A DNA stretch of 53,133 nt from an uncultured Treponema sp. (GTDB lineage Bacteria > Spirochaetota > Spirochaetia > Treponematales > Treponemataceae). The notes under the pieces are model-generated. The model was not told the origin of the DNA and did no database searches. It saw only the letters and a list, made by a program, of their open reading frames with translations. The stretch's first letter is position 1. Each line of letters opens with the position of its first letter. The position numbers were made by a program, and so were the translations under genes. The stretch covers positions 1-53,133 of the forward strand of contig CAMWTK010000009.1 in NCBI GenBank assembly GCA_947177175.1, written 5' to 3'. Shown here one piece after another: positions 42,281 to 51,048 of the stretch.

Positions 42281-43507
42281 ATGAAGGTCGTTGTCATCGG
42301 TGCTCAATGGGGCGATGAGGGAAAAGGCAAAATCGTCGATTATCTTGCCGAACGTGCGAAATACGTGGTGCGCTATGCGGGCGGACCGAATGCCGGGCAC
42401 ACGATTGTGGTGGGCGGCAAGGAATACGCGCTTCATCAGGTGCCGTCCGGCATTTTGCACCCGGACAAGTCCGTTTTTTTGGGCGCGGGCATGGTGATTG
42501 ACCCCGAAGCGTTGTTCAACGAATTGCAGATGCTCAAGGACAACGGCATTGACTGGGAGGGGCGTGTTTTTATTTCTGACCGTGCCCACATCATTCTGCC
42601 GCGCTACCGCCAGATGGACAAAGACCGCGATGCCGCCCGCAAACGCCCGATCGGTACGACGGGACGGGGAATCGGCATTGCGTATGCGGAAAAAGCCAAG
42701 CGCGACGGACTGCGCCTTGCCGATTTGGACTGGGCGGAAAAAATGGCGGAATACGACGGCGAGGACAAAGCCTATCTTGATACGTACAAAGAGCGGCTGC
42801 TGGCAATGCGCGTGGATTTGACCGCAAAGATGTACGAATTCCGTGACGACAATATCTTGTTTGAGGGTGCGCAGGGCGCGATGCTGGATATTGACAGCGG
42901 CACGTATCCGTATGTCTCTTCCGGAGCGTCCTGTGCGGCGGGCGCGGCAACCGGGTGCGGCATCGGCCCGCATGATTTGGATGTCATCATGGGCGTGTTC
43001 AAGGCGTATCAGACGCGCGTCGGCAACGGACCGATGCCCACGGAATTCAACAATGAAAGCGAGGGCGAATTGTGCGAGTACGTGCGGAAAACCGGGCGCG
43101 AGTACGGCGTGACGACGGGACGGGCGCGGCGGTGCGGCTACTTGGATTTGGTCGCCTTGCACTACGCGTGCCGCGTCAATTCGATTGACAGCCTTGTCCT
43201 GACGCATTTGGATATTTACGACACGTTTGATGAGATTGAGGCCTGCATTGCCTACGACATCGACGGCAAAATCGTGACGGATTTTCCGGCGAATGTGGCG
43301 GCGATGGAAAAGGCGAAGCCCGTGCTTCAGAAGTTCAGCGGCTGGAAAACGAGCCTGAAGACGTGCCGCAGCTATGAAAAGCTTCCCCGTTCCGCGCGCG
43401 ACTATGTGGAATTCATCGAGGATTACTGCAAGACACCCGTGGGCATTATTTCGGTGGGCTACGAGCGGGACGAGACGTTTTTCCGCAAGAATCCGTGGAA
43501 AAAATAA
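42281..43507 (+). CDS. purA: Adenylosuccinate synthetase
   Basis: This 408-residue enzyme makes adenylosuccinate from IMP, aspartate and GTP, the first step to AMP. The N-terminal GAQWGDEGKGKIVDYL loop, YAGGPNAGHTI, PTGTTGRGIG-like IGTTGRGIG and TGRARRCGYLDL are all present. The ATG at 42281 is the only start downstream of the promoter. There is no ordinary ribosome-binding site: a G run (GGGGG) lies about 9 nt upstream, after which come only T residues. This is unusual and may limit translation. Confidence 0.95.
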   Translation: MKVVVIGAQWGDEGKGKIVDYLAERAKYVVRYAGGPNAGHTIVVGGKEYALHQVPSGILHPDKSVFLGAGMVIDPEALFNELQMLKDNGIDWEGRVFISDRAHIILPRYRQMDKDRDAARKRPIGTTGRGIGIAYAEKAKRDGLRLADLDWAEKMAEYDGEDKAYLDTYKERLLAMRVDLTAKMYEFRDDNILFEGAQGAMLDIDSGTYPYVSSGASCAAGAATGCGIGPHDLDVIMGVFKAYQTRVGNGPMPTEFNNESEGELCEYVRKTGREYGVTTGRARRCGYLDLVALHYACRVNSIDSLVLTHLDIYDTFDEIEACIAYDIDGKIVTDFPANVAAMEKAKPVLQKFSGWKTSLKTCRSYEKLPRSARDYVEFIEDYCKTPVGIISVGYERDETFFRKNPWKK

Positions 43508-43531
43508 TGTCCGTCGTGCCGGGGCAGCGCG

Positions 43532-45097
43532 CTAGCTGAACAGATTCCGCACTTTTTCTTTGAACTGCCTGCCGCGGTCAAATTCGTTTTGGAACATGCC
43601 GAAACTCGTTGCGCCGGGGCTGAAGACGACGACTTTGGTGCCGCGCGCGCCCTTATGCGCGCTGATGTCGGCCTTGAGTTTTGCAAGCATTTCGTCGATT
43701 GTCTGGTACACGCCGTTGTAGCTGATACCGTGCGCGGCAAAGTCGGCGAGCATTTTGTCGGTGGCGGTGCCGGCGAGCAGATAGGTTGCCGACGGCTGAA
43801 TGGCAAGCGGGTTGGCGAGCGTGTGCGCAATCGGGGACAAATCTAGTCCTTTGTCCGTGCCGCCCGTCAAGAAAATGACCGGCTCGCCGAATGCCTGCGT
43901 GGATTCTGCCGCCGATTCGGGAACGGTTGACGCGCTGTCGTTGTAAAAACGGACGGTCAGGTTTCCGCTTTGCCATACGTGGAAAAATTCCAGGCGGTGC
44001 TCAATGCCGTTCCATTGCCCAAGAATATCGATGATTTTTGCCGGGGCAATGCCCATCAGCCGCATGACGAGTGCGGCGTTCAGCACGTTGAGCCGCATGT
44101 GCTTTCCGGGGACGGCAATGTCTTTGAGCACGATGTCGGTGTCTTTTCCGCTTGCTTTTGCCGGTTCGCTTTGGAGCGCGGCGGGGAGGCGGCAGATACC
44201 GTTGCCTTTTGCGTCCTGCCAAATGCCGGGTACGGCTTGCGGCAACGTTTTTTTGCTGTAGCGCAGGATGGTTGCCTTGCTTTCTGCGGCAAAGATGTTG
44301 CCCCAGTTTGTGATGAGCGTGCCGCCGTCTGCCGCCGGGTCGTCGTCAAAATCGACAATCGTAAAATCGTCTTTGGTCTGATTCGCGTAGATGAGTTTTT
44401 TGTCCGCCACATAGGCAAGCATACTGTGGTAAAAATTCTGGTGGTCGGGGATAATCTTGGTGATGAGCGCGATTTTTGGCTTGAGTGCCTTGCGTCCGCG
44501 CAAATCTGCCAGCTGCCAGCTGGAAAGTTCCAGGATGACCGGGGTCGATTCGTTCGTTTGGTCGAGGAACGTGAGCGGGCTGACGGTGATGTTGCCGCCC
44601 AAGAATGCCGTGAAGCCCGCTTTTTGCAGGCCGTAATGAATCGCGCTGACGGTGGACGATTTGCCCTTGCTGCCGGTGACGGCGATAATCGGGGCTTTGG
44701 AGAACTGCAGGAACAGGCTGATGTCCGTTTCTATCGCCTTTGCCGCGGCAAGGAATGGGTTGCCGTCGTATTTGACCCCCGGATTTTTTATCACGCAGTC
44801 GGCGTTCGCAAAATCTTCCATGCGGTGCTCGCCCAGCACATAGCGCAGGTGTTCGTGGGCAAGCGACGGATCGTTTTGCAGGGACGCGATGGTAGCGGCA
44901 AGGGCATCCGCCGTTTTCATGTCCGTTACGGTGACGTTCGCGCCATGGCTGAGCAGGAAACGCACCGTCGCTTCGCCGCCGCCGTTCAGTCCCAGTCCCA
45001 TGACGGTCACGTTCTTGCCGGCAATGTCGGCGGGCGTGGAAAAACAGCAGCCGTGCGGGTACGTGTGCGGCACGGGGGGCAGTGGTTCGTCGCTCAT
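43532..45097 (-). CDS. murD: UDP-N-acetylmuramoylalanine--D-glutamate ligase
   Basis: This 521-residue Mur ligase adds D-glutamate to UDP-MurNAc-L-Ala in peptidoglycan synthesis. It shows the N-terminal GLGLNGGGEATVRFL nucleotide fold, ATP loop VTGSKGKSSTVSAI and LELSSWQLADL. It is longer than usual (about 450), with extra residues at the N-terminus and in the middle. AAGGAGCG lies before the ATG. It follows ddl by 15 nt in a wall-synthesis pair. Confidence 0.92.
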   Translation of the reverse strand: MSDEPLPPVPHTYPHGCCFSTPADIAGKNVTVMGLGLNGGGEATVRFLLSHGANVTVTDMKTADALAATIASLQNDPSLAHEHLRYVLGEHRMEDFANADCVIKNPGVKYDGNPFLAAAKAIETDISLFLQFSKAPIIAVTGSKGKSSTVSAIHYGLQKAGFTAFLGGNITVSPLTFLDQTNESTPVILELSSWQLADLRGRKALKPKIALITKIIPDHQNFYHSMLAYVADKKLIYANQTKDDFTIVDFDDDPAADGGTLITNWGNIFAAESKATILRYSKKTLPQAVPGIWQDAKGNGICRLPAALQSEPAKASGKDTDIVLKDIAVPGKHMRLNVLNAALVMRLMGIAPAKIIDILGQWNGIEHRLEFFHVWQSGNLTVRFYNDSASTVPESAAESTQAFGEPVIFLTGGTDKGLDLSPIAHTLANPLAIQPSATYLLAGTATDKMLADFAAHGISYNGVYQTIDEMLAKLKADISAHKGARGTKVVVFSPGATSFGMFQNEFDRGRQFKEKVRNLFS

Positions 45098-45112
45098 GGT
45101 GCGCTCCTTGCG

Positions 45113-46249
45113 CTAATCGCGCGATGTTTTGAGGGCGCGGGTCGCCTTGAATCGGCACTGCGCCTGTTGTATCAGCAGTTCAATTAGGTCGCCAAAGGGA
45201 ACGCCTTCGCTTTCGCACAGTTTGGGGAACATCGAGATTGCCGTAAATCCCGGCATCGTGTTGATTTCGTTCAGATAGATGTCGCCGCTGTCTTTGTCAA
45301 GGAAAAAATCGACCCGGCTCAGTCCGCTTGCGTCAATCGCCTTGTACGCCGCCACCGCAAAGGCGCGGATCGTTTCTTTTGTCGCGTCATCGATGTTCGC
45401 GGGAATTAGCAGGTTCGCGCCGTTGGGGTCGAGGTATTTTGCGTCGTAATCATAGAATTCGTGCGTGGGGTTGATTTCTCCCGGTCCGTAGACGACGGTA
45501 TCTTCCGCTTTGTGCGCGCCGTTCGCCGTCGTGGGATTTCCCGTGACCGAGCATTCCAGTTCGCGGGCGTTGACTGCCTTTTCGATGAGGATTTTGTCGT
45601 CCCACTCGAATGCGTCCAGAATCGCGCCGTTCAGGTGGCGCAAATCCTCTGCGCGGGTCGCCCCGTCGCTTGAGCCAGCCGCGCACGGCTTGACGAACAG
45701 CGGAAAACCGAGTTTCTGCTGCGCTGCTTTGAGCAGTTCGTCGTATCGTCGGGAAGAAGCAAGGTCGCTGCGGCGGATGCACAGGTACGGCACGACGGGA
45801 ATGCCCGCATGTTGCAGGATGATTTTCGTTTTTTCTTTGTCCATGGCGAGCGCGCTTGCCGTTACGCCGCAGCCCGCGTAGGGGATGTCCGCCATTTCGA
45901 GCAGCCCTTGCACCGTGCCGTCCTCGCCGAACGTGCCGTGCAGCGCGGAAATCACCACGTCCACGGGAATACGGTTTGCGCCCACCGCGAACGCGCCTTT
46001 TTTTCCGCCCGCGGGAATAATGCTCACTTCCATGGCGGCATCCTCGTGCACCTGCAAGGTCGCCTGCGGGTCGCGCTTGATGCGCGCAAATTCGCCGTAA
46101 TCCTGCAAGTACCATCGTCCTGTCTTGGTAATGCCGATGAGCGTAACTTGGTGCGCCGATGTGTCGATGTGCCGGGCGATTGCCGTTGCCGAAATGAGCG
46201 ATATTTCGTGTTCGCCCGATTTTCCGCCGTATAACAGTGCTATAATCAT
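45113..46249 (-). CDS. ddl: D-alanine--D-alanine ligase
   Basis: This 378-residue ATP-grasp enzyme makes the D-Ala-D-Ala dipeptide of peptidoglycan. It has LLYGGKSGEHEISLISA at the N-terminus, LHGTFGEDGTVQGLLEM, the lysine in FPLFVKPCAAGSSDGA and the metal-binding YLNEINTMPGFT. A promoter inside the 3' end of earP (TTGCAC/TATACT) and an AGG-type site precede it, so ddl-murD can be transcribed independently of the upstream genes. Confidence 0.95.
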   Translation of the reverse strand: MIIALLYGGKSGEHEISLISATAIARHIDTSAHQVTLIGITKTGRWYLQDYGEFARIKRDPQATLQVHEDAAMEVSIIPAGGKKGAFAVGANRIPVDVVISALHGTFGEDGTVQGLLEMADIPYAGCGVTASALAMDKEKTKIILQHAGIPVVPYLCIRRSDLASSRRYDELLKAAQQKLGFPLFVKPCAAGSSDGATRAEDLRHLNGAILDAFEWDDKILIEKAVNARELECSVTGNPTTANGAHKAEDTVVYGPGEINPTHEFYDYDAKYLDPNGANLLIPANIDDATKETIRAFAVAAYKAIDASGLSRVDFFLDKDSGDIYLNEINTMPGFTAISMFPKLCESEGVPFGDLIELLIQQAQCRFKATRALKTSRD

Positions 46250-46267
46250 ATCCTGCCTCTTTTTTAC

Positions 46268-46296
46268 AGTATAAACCGACTTTATGGATTGTGCAA
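46268..46296 (-). promoter_or_regulatory. Internal promoter of ddl-murD
   Basis: On the minus strand TTGCAC (46291-46296), a 17-bp spacer and TATACT (46268-46273). It overlaps the last codons of earP. Confidence 0.75.
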
Positions 46297-47421
46297 TGTG
46301 TCGAGCCAGCCGAGCAGGTGGTCGGCAAGGTCTCCGTTTGCGATCAGATAATCCGCGGATGCCGCAAAGAATTTTCGCAGCTGCGGCAAAAAAGAGAGCA
46401 CGTACAAAAGGGAATCCGCGCTGTCTTTGCCGAGCGCGTAGTCGCGGGTGTATGCGTCATAGGCGGCGAATGCGTCGGGGGAGAAAAAAGGGCGCAGCCG
46501 TTCGTTGAGCGCGGCAAGTTTGACGATATGATAGTCCTCGTCCTGTGGGTACGGCTGCCACACGAACGGAACGCCCGCCAAACATGCGCGGCTCAGGCTG
46601 TCTTCGCCACGCACGAAATTCCAGTCCGCCGCGCACAAAAGCGCGTCCCATGTTTCCTGTGGCAAAAATGGCAGCGGCTCTGCCGCGAACGGTTTTCCGG
46701 CGCGCTCCCATGCGGACAGGAACGGCGCGCGGCTTTTTCCGGCGGCAACGAGGACGCGGACAGGAATATCGTTTTGTGCCTGAAATTGCGCCAATGCCTG
46801 TACCAGCGGCGCGCAGTCGCGCTCATAGCTGAAAAAAACTGTCGTCATCGTGCGGGGCGCGTCGCCGGTCGTCCGTGCGCGTGCCACATTTTTTTTGCTC
46901 CGCATAAAGGCGTTGTCAAGAATCAGCCCGCCCGTTTTTGCGGTGAATCCCGGCATGACATTGATTTTTTTGACGCGCGCGCTCCGCGTCCCGCTTTTGA
47001 GCAGGTGGAAATCGTCGGCATACGATTCGGCAGTCAGGTAGTCGATGTTCGCTATCTGCACGAAACCGTCGTTTTTTGCGCCGTCCGCTGCTTGGTCGAA
47101 CAGCAGCGATTCCAGCCAGTCGGGTCTGCCGCACTGAAAGCATTCCAGAATGACCGCCGGCGGCTGCCGCGTGAACGAACGTGTGCATACGTCGGCGGCG
47201 TTCCAGTCGAAAATCTGCCAGCCGTAGCAGGTCTGCTCGCTTTTGTCCGGGGAGACGAGGGGGGCGATTGCGGCAAACGAGGGCAGGTCGCTCACGATGA
47301 GCCGCAGGCGCAACTGTCCGTCCCGCTCGGTCAGCGCGCGGGCAAGACGGTAGACGAACCCGATGTCGCCGAAATTATCGACGACTTTGCACAGAATGGT
47401 GATGTTTTTGGTGTCAATCAT
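46282..47421 (-). CDS. earP: EarP: EF-P arginine rhamnosyltransferase
   Basis: This 379-residue GT-B glycosyltransferase transfers rhamnose from dTDP-rhamnose to Arg32 of EF-P. It shows the N-terminal VDNFGDIGFVYRLARAL (Asp15 and Asp19 correspond to the known catalytic aspartates) and the nucleotide-sugar site NFVRGEDSLSRACLAGVPFVWQPYP with its key Glu. The match to an EF-P with Arg32 in the same window supports the call. No rhamnose synthesis genes (rmlABCD) are visible here. It lies 45 nt downstream of htrA in a minus-strand run, without an evident ribosome-binding site. Confidence 0.92.
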   Translation of the reverse strand: MIDTKNITILCKVVDNFGDIGFVYRLARALTERDGQLRLRLIVSDLPSFAAIAPLVSPDKSEQTCYGWQIFDWNAADVCTRSFTRQPPAVILECFQCGRPDWLESLLFDQAADGAKNDGFVQIANIDYLTAESYADDFHLLKSGTRSARVKKINVMPGFTAKTGGLILDNAFMRSKKNVARARTTGDAPRTMTTVFFSYERDCAPLVQALAQFQAQNDIPVRVLVAAGKSRAPFLSAWERAGKPFAAEPLPFLPQETWDALLCAADWNFVRGEDSLSRACLAGVPFVWQPYPQDEDYHIVKLAALNERLRPFFSPDAFAAYDAYTRDYALGKDSADSLLYVLSFLPQLRKFFAASADYLIANGDLADHLLGWLDTLHNP

Positions 47422-47466
47422 CGGTTTTTGCCCGGTGCGACGCGCGCTCTTGCGAGTGCCGTTTTG

Positions 47467-48705
47467 TCAGATTGTGGACGCGGCATTGTCCGCGCCGTCC
47501 AGCGTGACGGTCAGTTTCTGCGTTTTTCCGTCGCGGTAGACGGTGACGGAAACGGTGTCGCCGGGGCGTTTGCTTTCCAGCGCGCTCGTGTAGTCCGCAT
47601 ACGTGCGCACGGCTACGGTGTCAATCGCCGTGATAATGTCGCCACCAAGGTAAATCGTGGTGGGATTCCACCGGCTGCCGTACTGCACGGCTTTCGTTCC
47701 GCCTCGGATGCCGCCCTTGTCCGCGCCGCTGCCTTTTTTGACCGCGCTTACCAGAATGCCCGTGGAAATGCCGACCCCCGCGTACTGGGCGATTGCGCCG
47801 GTCATCTGCACGGGCGTAATGCTGATAATGCCGCGGTTTACCTTGCCGAACTGGAGCAAGTCATTGATGACGCGACGGGCAGTGGACACGGGCACGGCAA
47901 ATCCCACGCCCGCAGAACTCCCCGAACTGGACATGATCATCGTGTTGATGCCGACCATTTTTCCCGCCGTGTCGAGGAGCGGCCCGCCGGAATTCCCCGG
48001 ATTGATTGCCGCGTCCGTCTGAATCATATTGCGGATGATGACGTTCTTGCTTTCCTGTATCGGGCGGCCAAGCCCGCTGATGATGCCCGTGGTCATCGTG
48101 CGCTCAAGCGCGAACGGGTTGCCGATGGCGATGACTTTCTGCCCCACTTTCAGTTTTTCGCTGTCGCCAAAATCAATCGTCTTGAGCACGACGTTTGCGG
48201 GCGGGTCAAATTTGAGCACCGCGATGTCGCTCTCCACGTCCTGCCCGACAATCGTGCCTTCGTAGGTCGAGCCGTCGGCCAGCGAGATGCTGATTTTGCT
48301 CGCGTTGTTGATGACATGCACGTTCGTGACCACGTAGCCGCGCTTGTCGATAATCGATCCGCTGCCCGAACCGCCGTCCTGCACGATCGGCTCAAGGAAC
48401 CAGTTGACCCCCATGACCTGCGTGGTGATGTTCACGACGGCTTCGTTGCATTTTTCATAGACTGAAATATTCTGCTGCTCGTCCTGCGTGTACGGAGCGG
48501 CGGGCGACGCTTTTGTGGCGGCGGGAATGATGAGCGCGTCCGAATCGCCGTCAAAGCCGTCCGCGCGGTCAACCGCCGCCGGGTCTGCCGCAATCGCGGG
48601 CGTTTCCTTTTGCAGCGAAACGACGACAATCGCCGCCAGTGCCGCGCCGATAGCGAAGCCGATTATAGCAGCATGTTGCAGATGATGCCGGGTGTACAAT
48701 TTCAT
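47467..48705 (-). CDS. HtrA/DegP-like serine protease
   Basis: This 412-residue protease has an N-terminal membrane anchor (residues 12-32), a trypsin-like domain with His130 (TNVHVI), Asp160 (ESDIAVL) and Ser239 (GNSGGP), and one C-terminal PDZ domain. It degrades misfolded proteins in the periplasm. The frame is open upstream to 48789, but the ATG at 48705 overlaps the pfp stop as ATGA and has GAGG upstream, so it is the natural, translationally coupled start. earP follows. Confidence 0.92.
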   Translation of the reverse strand: MKLYTRHHLQHAAIIGFAIGAALAAIVVVSLQKETPAIAADPAAVDRADGFDGDSDALIIPAATKASPAAPYTQDEQQNISVYEKCNEAVVNITTQVMGVNWFLEPIVQDGGSGSGSIIDKRGYVVTNVHVINNASKISISLADGSTYEGTIVGQDVESDIAVLKFDPPANVVLKTIDFGDSEKLKVGQKVIAIGNPFALERTMTTGIISGLGRPIQESKNVIIRNMIQTDAAINPGNSGGPLLDTAGKMVGINTMIMSSSGSSAGVGFAVPVSTARRVINDLLQFGKVNRGIISITPVQMTGAIAQYAGVGISTGILVSAVKKGSGADKGGIRGGTKAVQYGSRWNPTTIYLGGDIITAIDTVAVRTYADYTSALESKRPGDTVSVTVYRDGKTQKLTVTLDGADNAASTI

Positions 48706-50402
48706 TTGTCGCCGTCCTCGTGCGCCGCCGCGGCTTCCTGCCGTGCCGCTTCTTCCAGCCGCAGGGTTTCGGTAATGCCGTCGCAGCATTCGCTCGGACC
48801 AAAATACTGCATCGGACCGGGAAAGCGGTACATCGTCTTGTTCGCCCAGTTAAAGCGGTTCTTTGCCAGCTCCTTGAACGGCCTGCCTTTCAGATCCACC
48901 AGGGACTTGGCGATGACCGGCACTTCCTTGCCCTTGCGCACCTCCATGTTCATCATCATCGTGAGCGGAATGCCGCCCGCCGTCCATTCCGCAACGGGTC
49001 GGGCGAGGTTGCGCACGTTGGCGATGTACCCTGTCACGCCGTTCGCAATGAGCATGAACGCCGTCTTGCCGAGCGCGTAGCAGTAGTTCGCGTCAAAATT
49101 GGACGGCGGCACGGCGCGCCCCTCGTACCCGTAGAACATGGAGAGCGGCGCGAACGACCCCTGATACGTGCCCGCCGCCTCCATGCTGGCAAGATAGTCG
49201 CGGATCATGTAGATGAACAGCTTTTCGGTCTCGATCTGCGACACCATGATGTTCCCGTGCGGGTCGCGCAAGCCCAAAAACTGCTCCGCAATCTCGTCGG
49301 GCAGCTGGTCGAGCGTGTAGTACGCCTGCTGCGATATTTTGTTGATGAGCCAGCGTTTTTTTGATTCGAGCGTGGTGAGTGCCGTAAAGACTTTCTCGTA
49401 TTCGACCCAGTTCCTGTTCAGCTCGTCGATGAGGTTCGCCGTTTCGGGAATGAATTCGACGATGCCTTCGGGAATGAGGACAAGCCCGAAATTCTCGCCG
49501 TTTGCGGCGCGGTGCGCGATGACGTGGCAGATGTTGAACAGGATTTCCTGCAACGTGGAGTTGTTCGCCTTGATCTCCTCGCCGATGAGCGTCACGTTGG
49601 GATGCACCGCAAGGCCGACCTCAAGCGCGATGTGGCTTGCCGAGCGTCCCATCAGTTTGACGAAGTTCCAGTATTTTTTCGCGCTCATCGTGTCACGCGC
49701 CAGGTTGCCGATGATGCCCGCGTAGACTTTCGTCGCCGTGTCAAAGCCGAAGCTCGTCTCGATGTACTCGTTCTTCAGGTCGCCGTCGATCGTCTTTGGT
49801 ACGCCGATGACCTGCACGGGCAGACCGCGCTGCTTGCACTGCTCCGCCAAAAACGCCGCGTTGGTGTTGCTGTCGTCGCCACCCACGATGACGAGCGAGT
49901 CCAGCTTGAGCTCCTGTATGTTCCTGAGCGCGGCTTCCACCTGTTCTTCCGTCTCGATTTTGGTGCGCCCGCTGCCGATCATGTCGAACCCGCCCGTGTT
50001 GCGGTACTGGTCGATCCGGTCCGCCGTGAGCACCTCATAGTCGTTCTTGACCAGCCCGCCCGGCCCTAAATGAAAGCCGTACAGCTCGGATTCGGGATTC
50101 GCCGCTTTCAGCCCGTCGAACAGACCGCAGATGACGTTGTGTCCGCCCGGAGCCTGCCCGCCGCTGAGCAGGATGCCCGTGCGGTGCGGCTTGGCGGCAA
50201 ATTCGTTCTTGCCCGGCACGAACCGCACGATGGGCATGCCGTAGGTCTCAGGGTAGGCCGCGCGGATGCTGTCCGCGTCCTTGGTCGGCACGACCGCCTC
50301 GCCCGTCTCAATCTGGACGTTTACCGCGTCCTGCTTTAGAATGTCCGGGACTTCCGGTCGGTAGGCATACCGCGCCTTTTGCAGTGCTGAAATTTCGCTC
50401 AT
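48702..50402 (-). CDS. pfp: PPi-dependent phosphofructokinase (long form)
   Basis: This 566-residue enzyme uses pyrophosphate to phosphorylate fructose 6-phosphate reversibly. The motif GGDDS (174-178), with two Asp, and PKTIDGD (202-208) are typical of PPi enzymes; GRSASH and the C-terminal long-form inserts fit the beta-subunit-like class. The ATG at 50402 lies 5 nt after CATAAT (50408-50413), so the mRNA may be leaderless, though AAGG is also there. htrA is coupled by ATGA. A shorter PFK lies at 1243-2481; the two may differ in regulation. Confidence 0.93.
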   Translation of the reverse strand: MSEISALQKARYAYRPEVPDILKQDAVNVQIETGEAVVPTKDADSIRAAYPETYGMPIVRFVPGKNEFAAKPHRTGILLSGGQAPGGHNVICGLFDGLKAANPESELYGFHLGPGGLVKNDYEVLTADRIDQYRNTGGFDMIGSGRTKIETEEQVEAALRNIQELKLDSLVIVGGDDSNTNAAFLAEQCKQRGLPVQVIGVPKTIDGDLKNEYIETSFGFDTATKVYAGIIGNLARDTMSAKKYWNFVKLMGRSASHIALEVGLAVHPNVTLIGEEIKANNSTLQEILFNICHVIAHRAANGENFGLVLIPEGIVEFIPETANLIDELNRNWVEYEKVFTALTTLESKKRWLINKISQQAYYTLDQLPDEIAEQFLGLRDPHGNIMVSQIETEKLFIYMIRDYLASMEAAGTYQGSFAPLSMFYGYEGRAVPPSNFDANYCYALGKTAFMLIANGVTGYIANVRNLARPVAEWTAGGIPLTMMMNMEVRKGKEVPVIAKSLVDLKGRPFKELAKNRFNWANKTMYRFPGPMQYFGPSECCDGITETLRLEEAARQEAAAAHEDGDK

Positions 50403-50490
50403 GCCTTATTATGCGCGAAAATCAAGTTTTTTTAAAGTGGTTGCCGCACGATTTTGCCAAACGCGGGCAAAAAAGTGGAACGCAAACGAT
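50403..50490. other. Intergenic stretch at the edge of the accessory region
   Basis: This 88-nt stretch holds the pfp -10 hexamer CATAAT on the minus strand at 50408-50413. No terminator for the 50491-50838 gene and no coding region is seen. Confidence 0.4.
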
Positions 50491-50838
50491 CTACAGCTCT
50501 GTCGGGTCGATTTCATGGAGAGGGGGATTGAACACCAGACCGGTTTCATGGAGCAGGAACAAAAGAAAACTAATACAAAATTCAAAAAAAACCACTGTAG
50601 TGGAGGGATATACCGTGCCGTTTACTTTTTCCAAGAGATTGGGGCTGTTCACAAACTTCTTTATTTCCGCTTCCAATGCGGAGAATATTGCGTTGGATTG
50701 AATGTTATTGTCTTTCATGTACTCATTGACACGACCAATAACCTGAACCGTATTGTTGAAGTCCGATTTTGATGCGTTCGGTACATTTGCCTTGTCGAGT
50801 GCTTCTTTGAGCATATCGATAGCATCTTTGTCAGTCAT
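50491..50838 (-). CDS. Small protein of unknown function with a C-terminal hydrophobic stretch
   Basis: This 115-residue protein starts MTDKDAIDMLKEALDKANVP and has a helical N-terminal half, followed by a hydrophobic segment near the C-terminus (VVFFEFCISFLLFLL). AAGGAG lies 7 nt before the ATG at 50838; an upstream ATG at 50871 has no such site. I recognise no family. The A/T-rich composition and the neighbours (leucine-rich-repeat lipoprotein, DUF6261-like protein) suggest an accessory gene. Confidence 0.6.
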   Translation of the reverse strand: MTDKDAIDMLKEALDKANVPNASKSDFNNTVQVIGRVNEYMKDNNIQSNAIFSALEAEIKKFVNSPNLLEKVNGTVYPSTTVVFFEFCISFLLFLLHETGLVFNPPLHEIDPTEL

Positions 50839-50931
50839 TTCTTTTCTCCTTGGGGAAGTTTCCTTTCCCACCTGTGTTTTGTGCTTCCCGCGCCCGTTTA
50901 GTTTTGCGCGGGAATGTTGCCTTAATAGATG

Positions 50932-50970
50932 CGGGTTTTATGTGCTCGCAACGCGAACACATAAAACCCG
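50932..50970. repeat. Long perfect hairpin
   Basis: CGGGTTTTATGTG (50932-50944) pairs with CACATAAAACCCG (50958-50970); inside, TCGC pairs with GCGA around AAC after one mismatch. There is no T run. It lies downstream of the leucine-rich-repeat gene and upstream of the 50838 gene, so it may be an RNA processing or stabilising element. Confidence 0.7.
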
Positions 50971-51048
50971 GTAAGCAACGCAACGCGCTGCGACCGACGC
51001 GCATACGTCTATGCTTGCACAGAACCGCGCCGTTTGTGCGGTCCTTTC

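Noticed and set aside
43970..45187. Plus-strand open frame opposite murD
   Set aside because: It is an antisense shadow of murD; MurD motifs are intact on the minus strand.
46291..48465. 724-codon plus-strand frame across earP and htrA
   Set aside because: It spans two clear minus-strand genes with full catalytic motifs and has no recognisable domain of its own.
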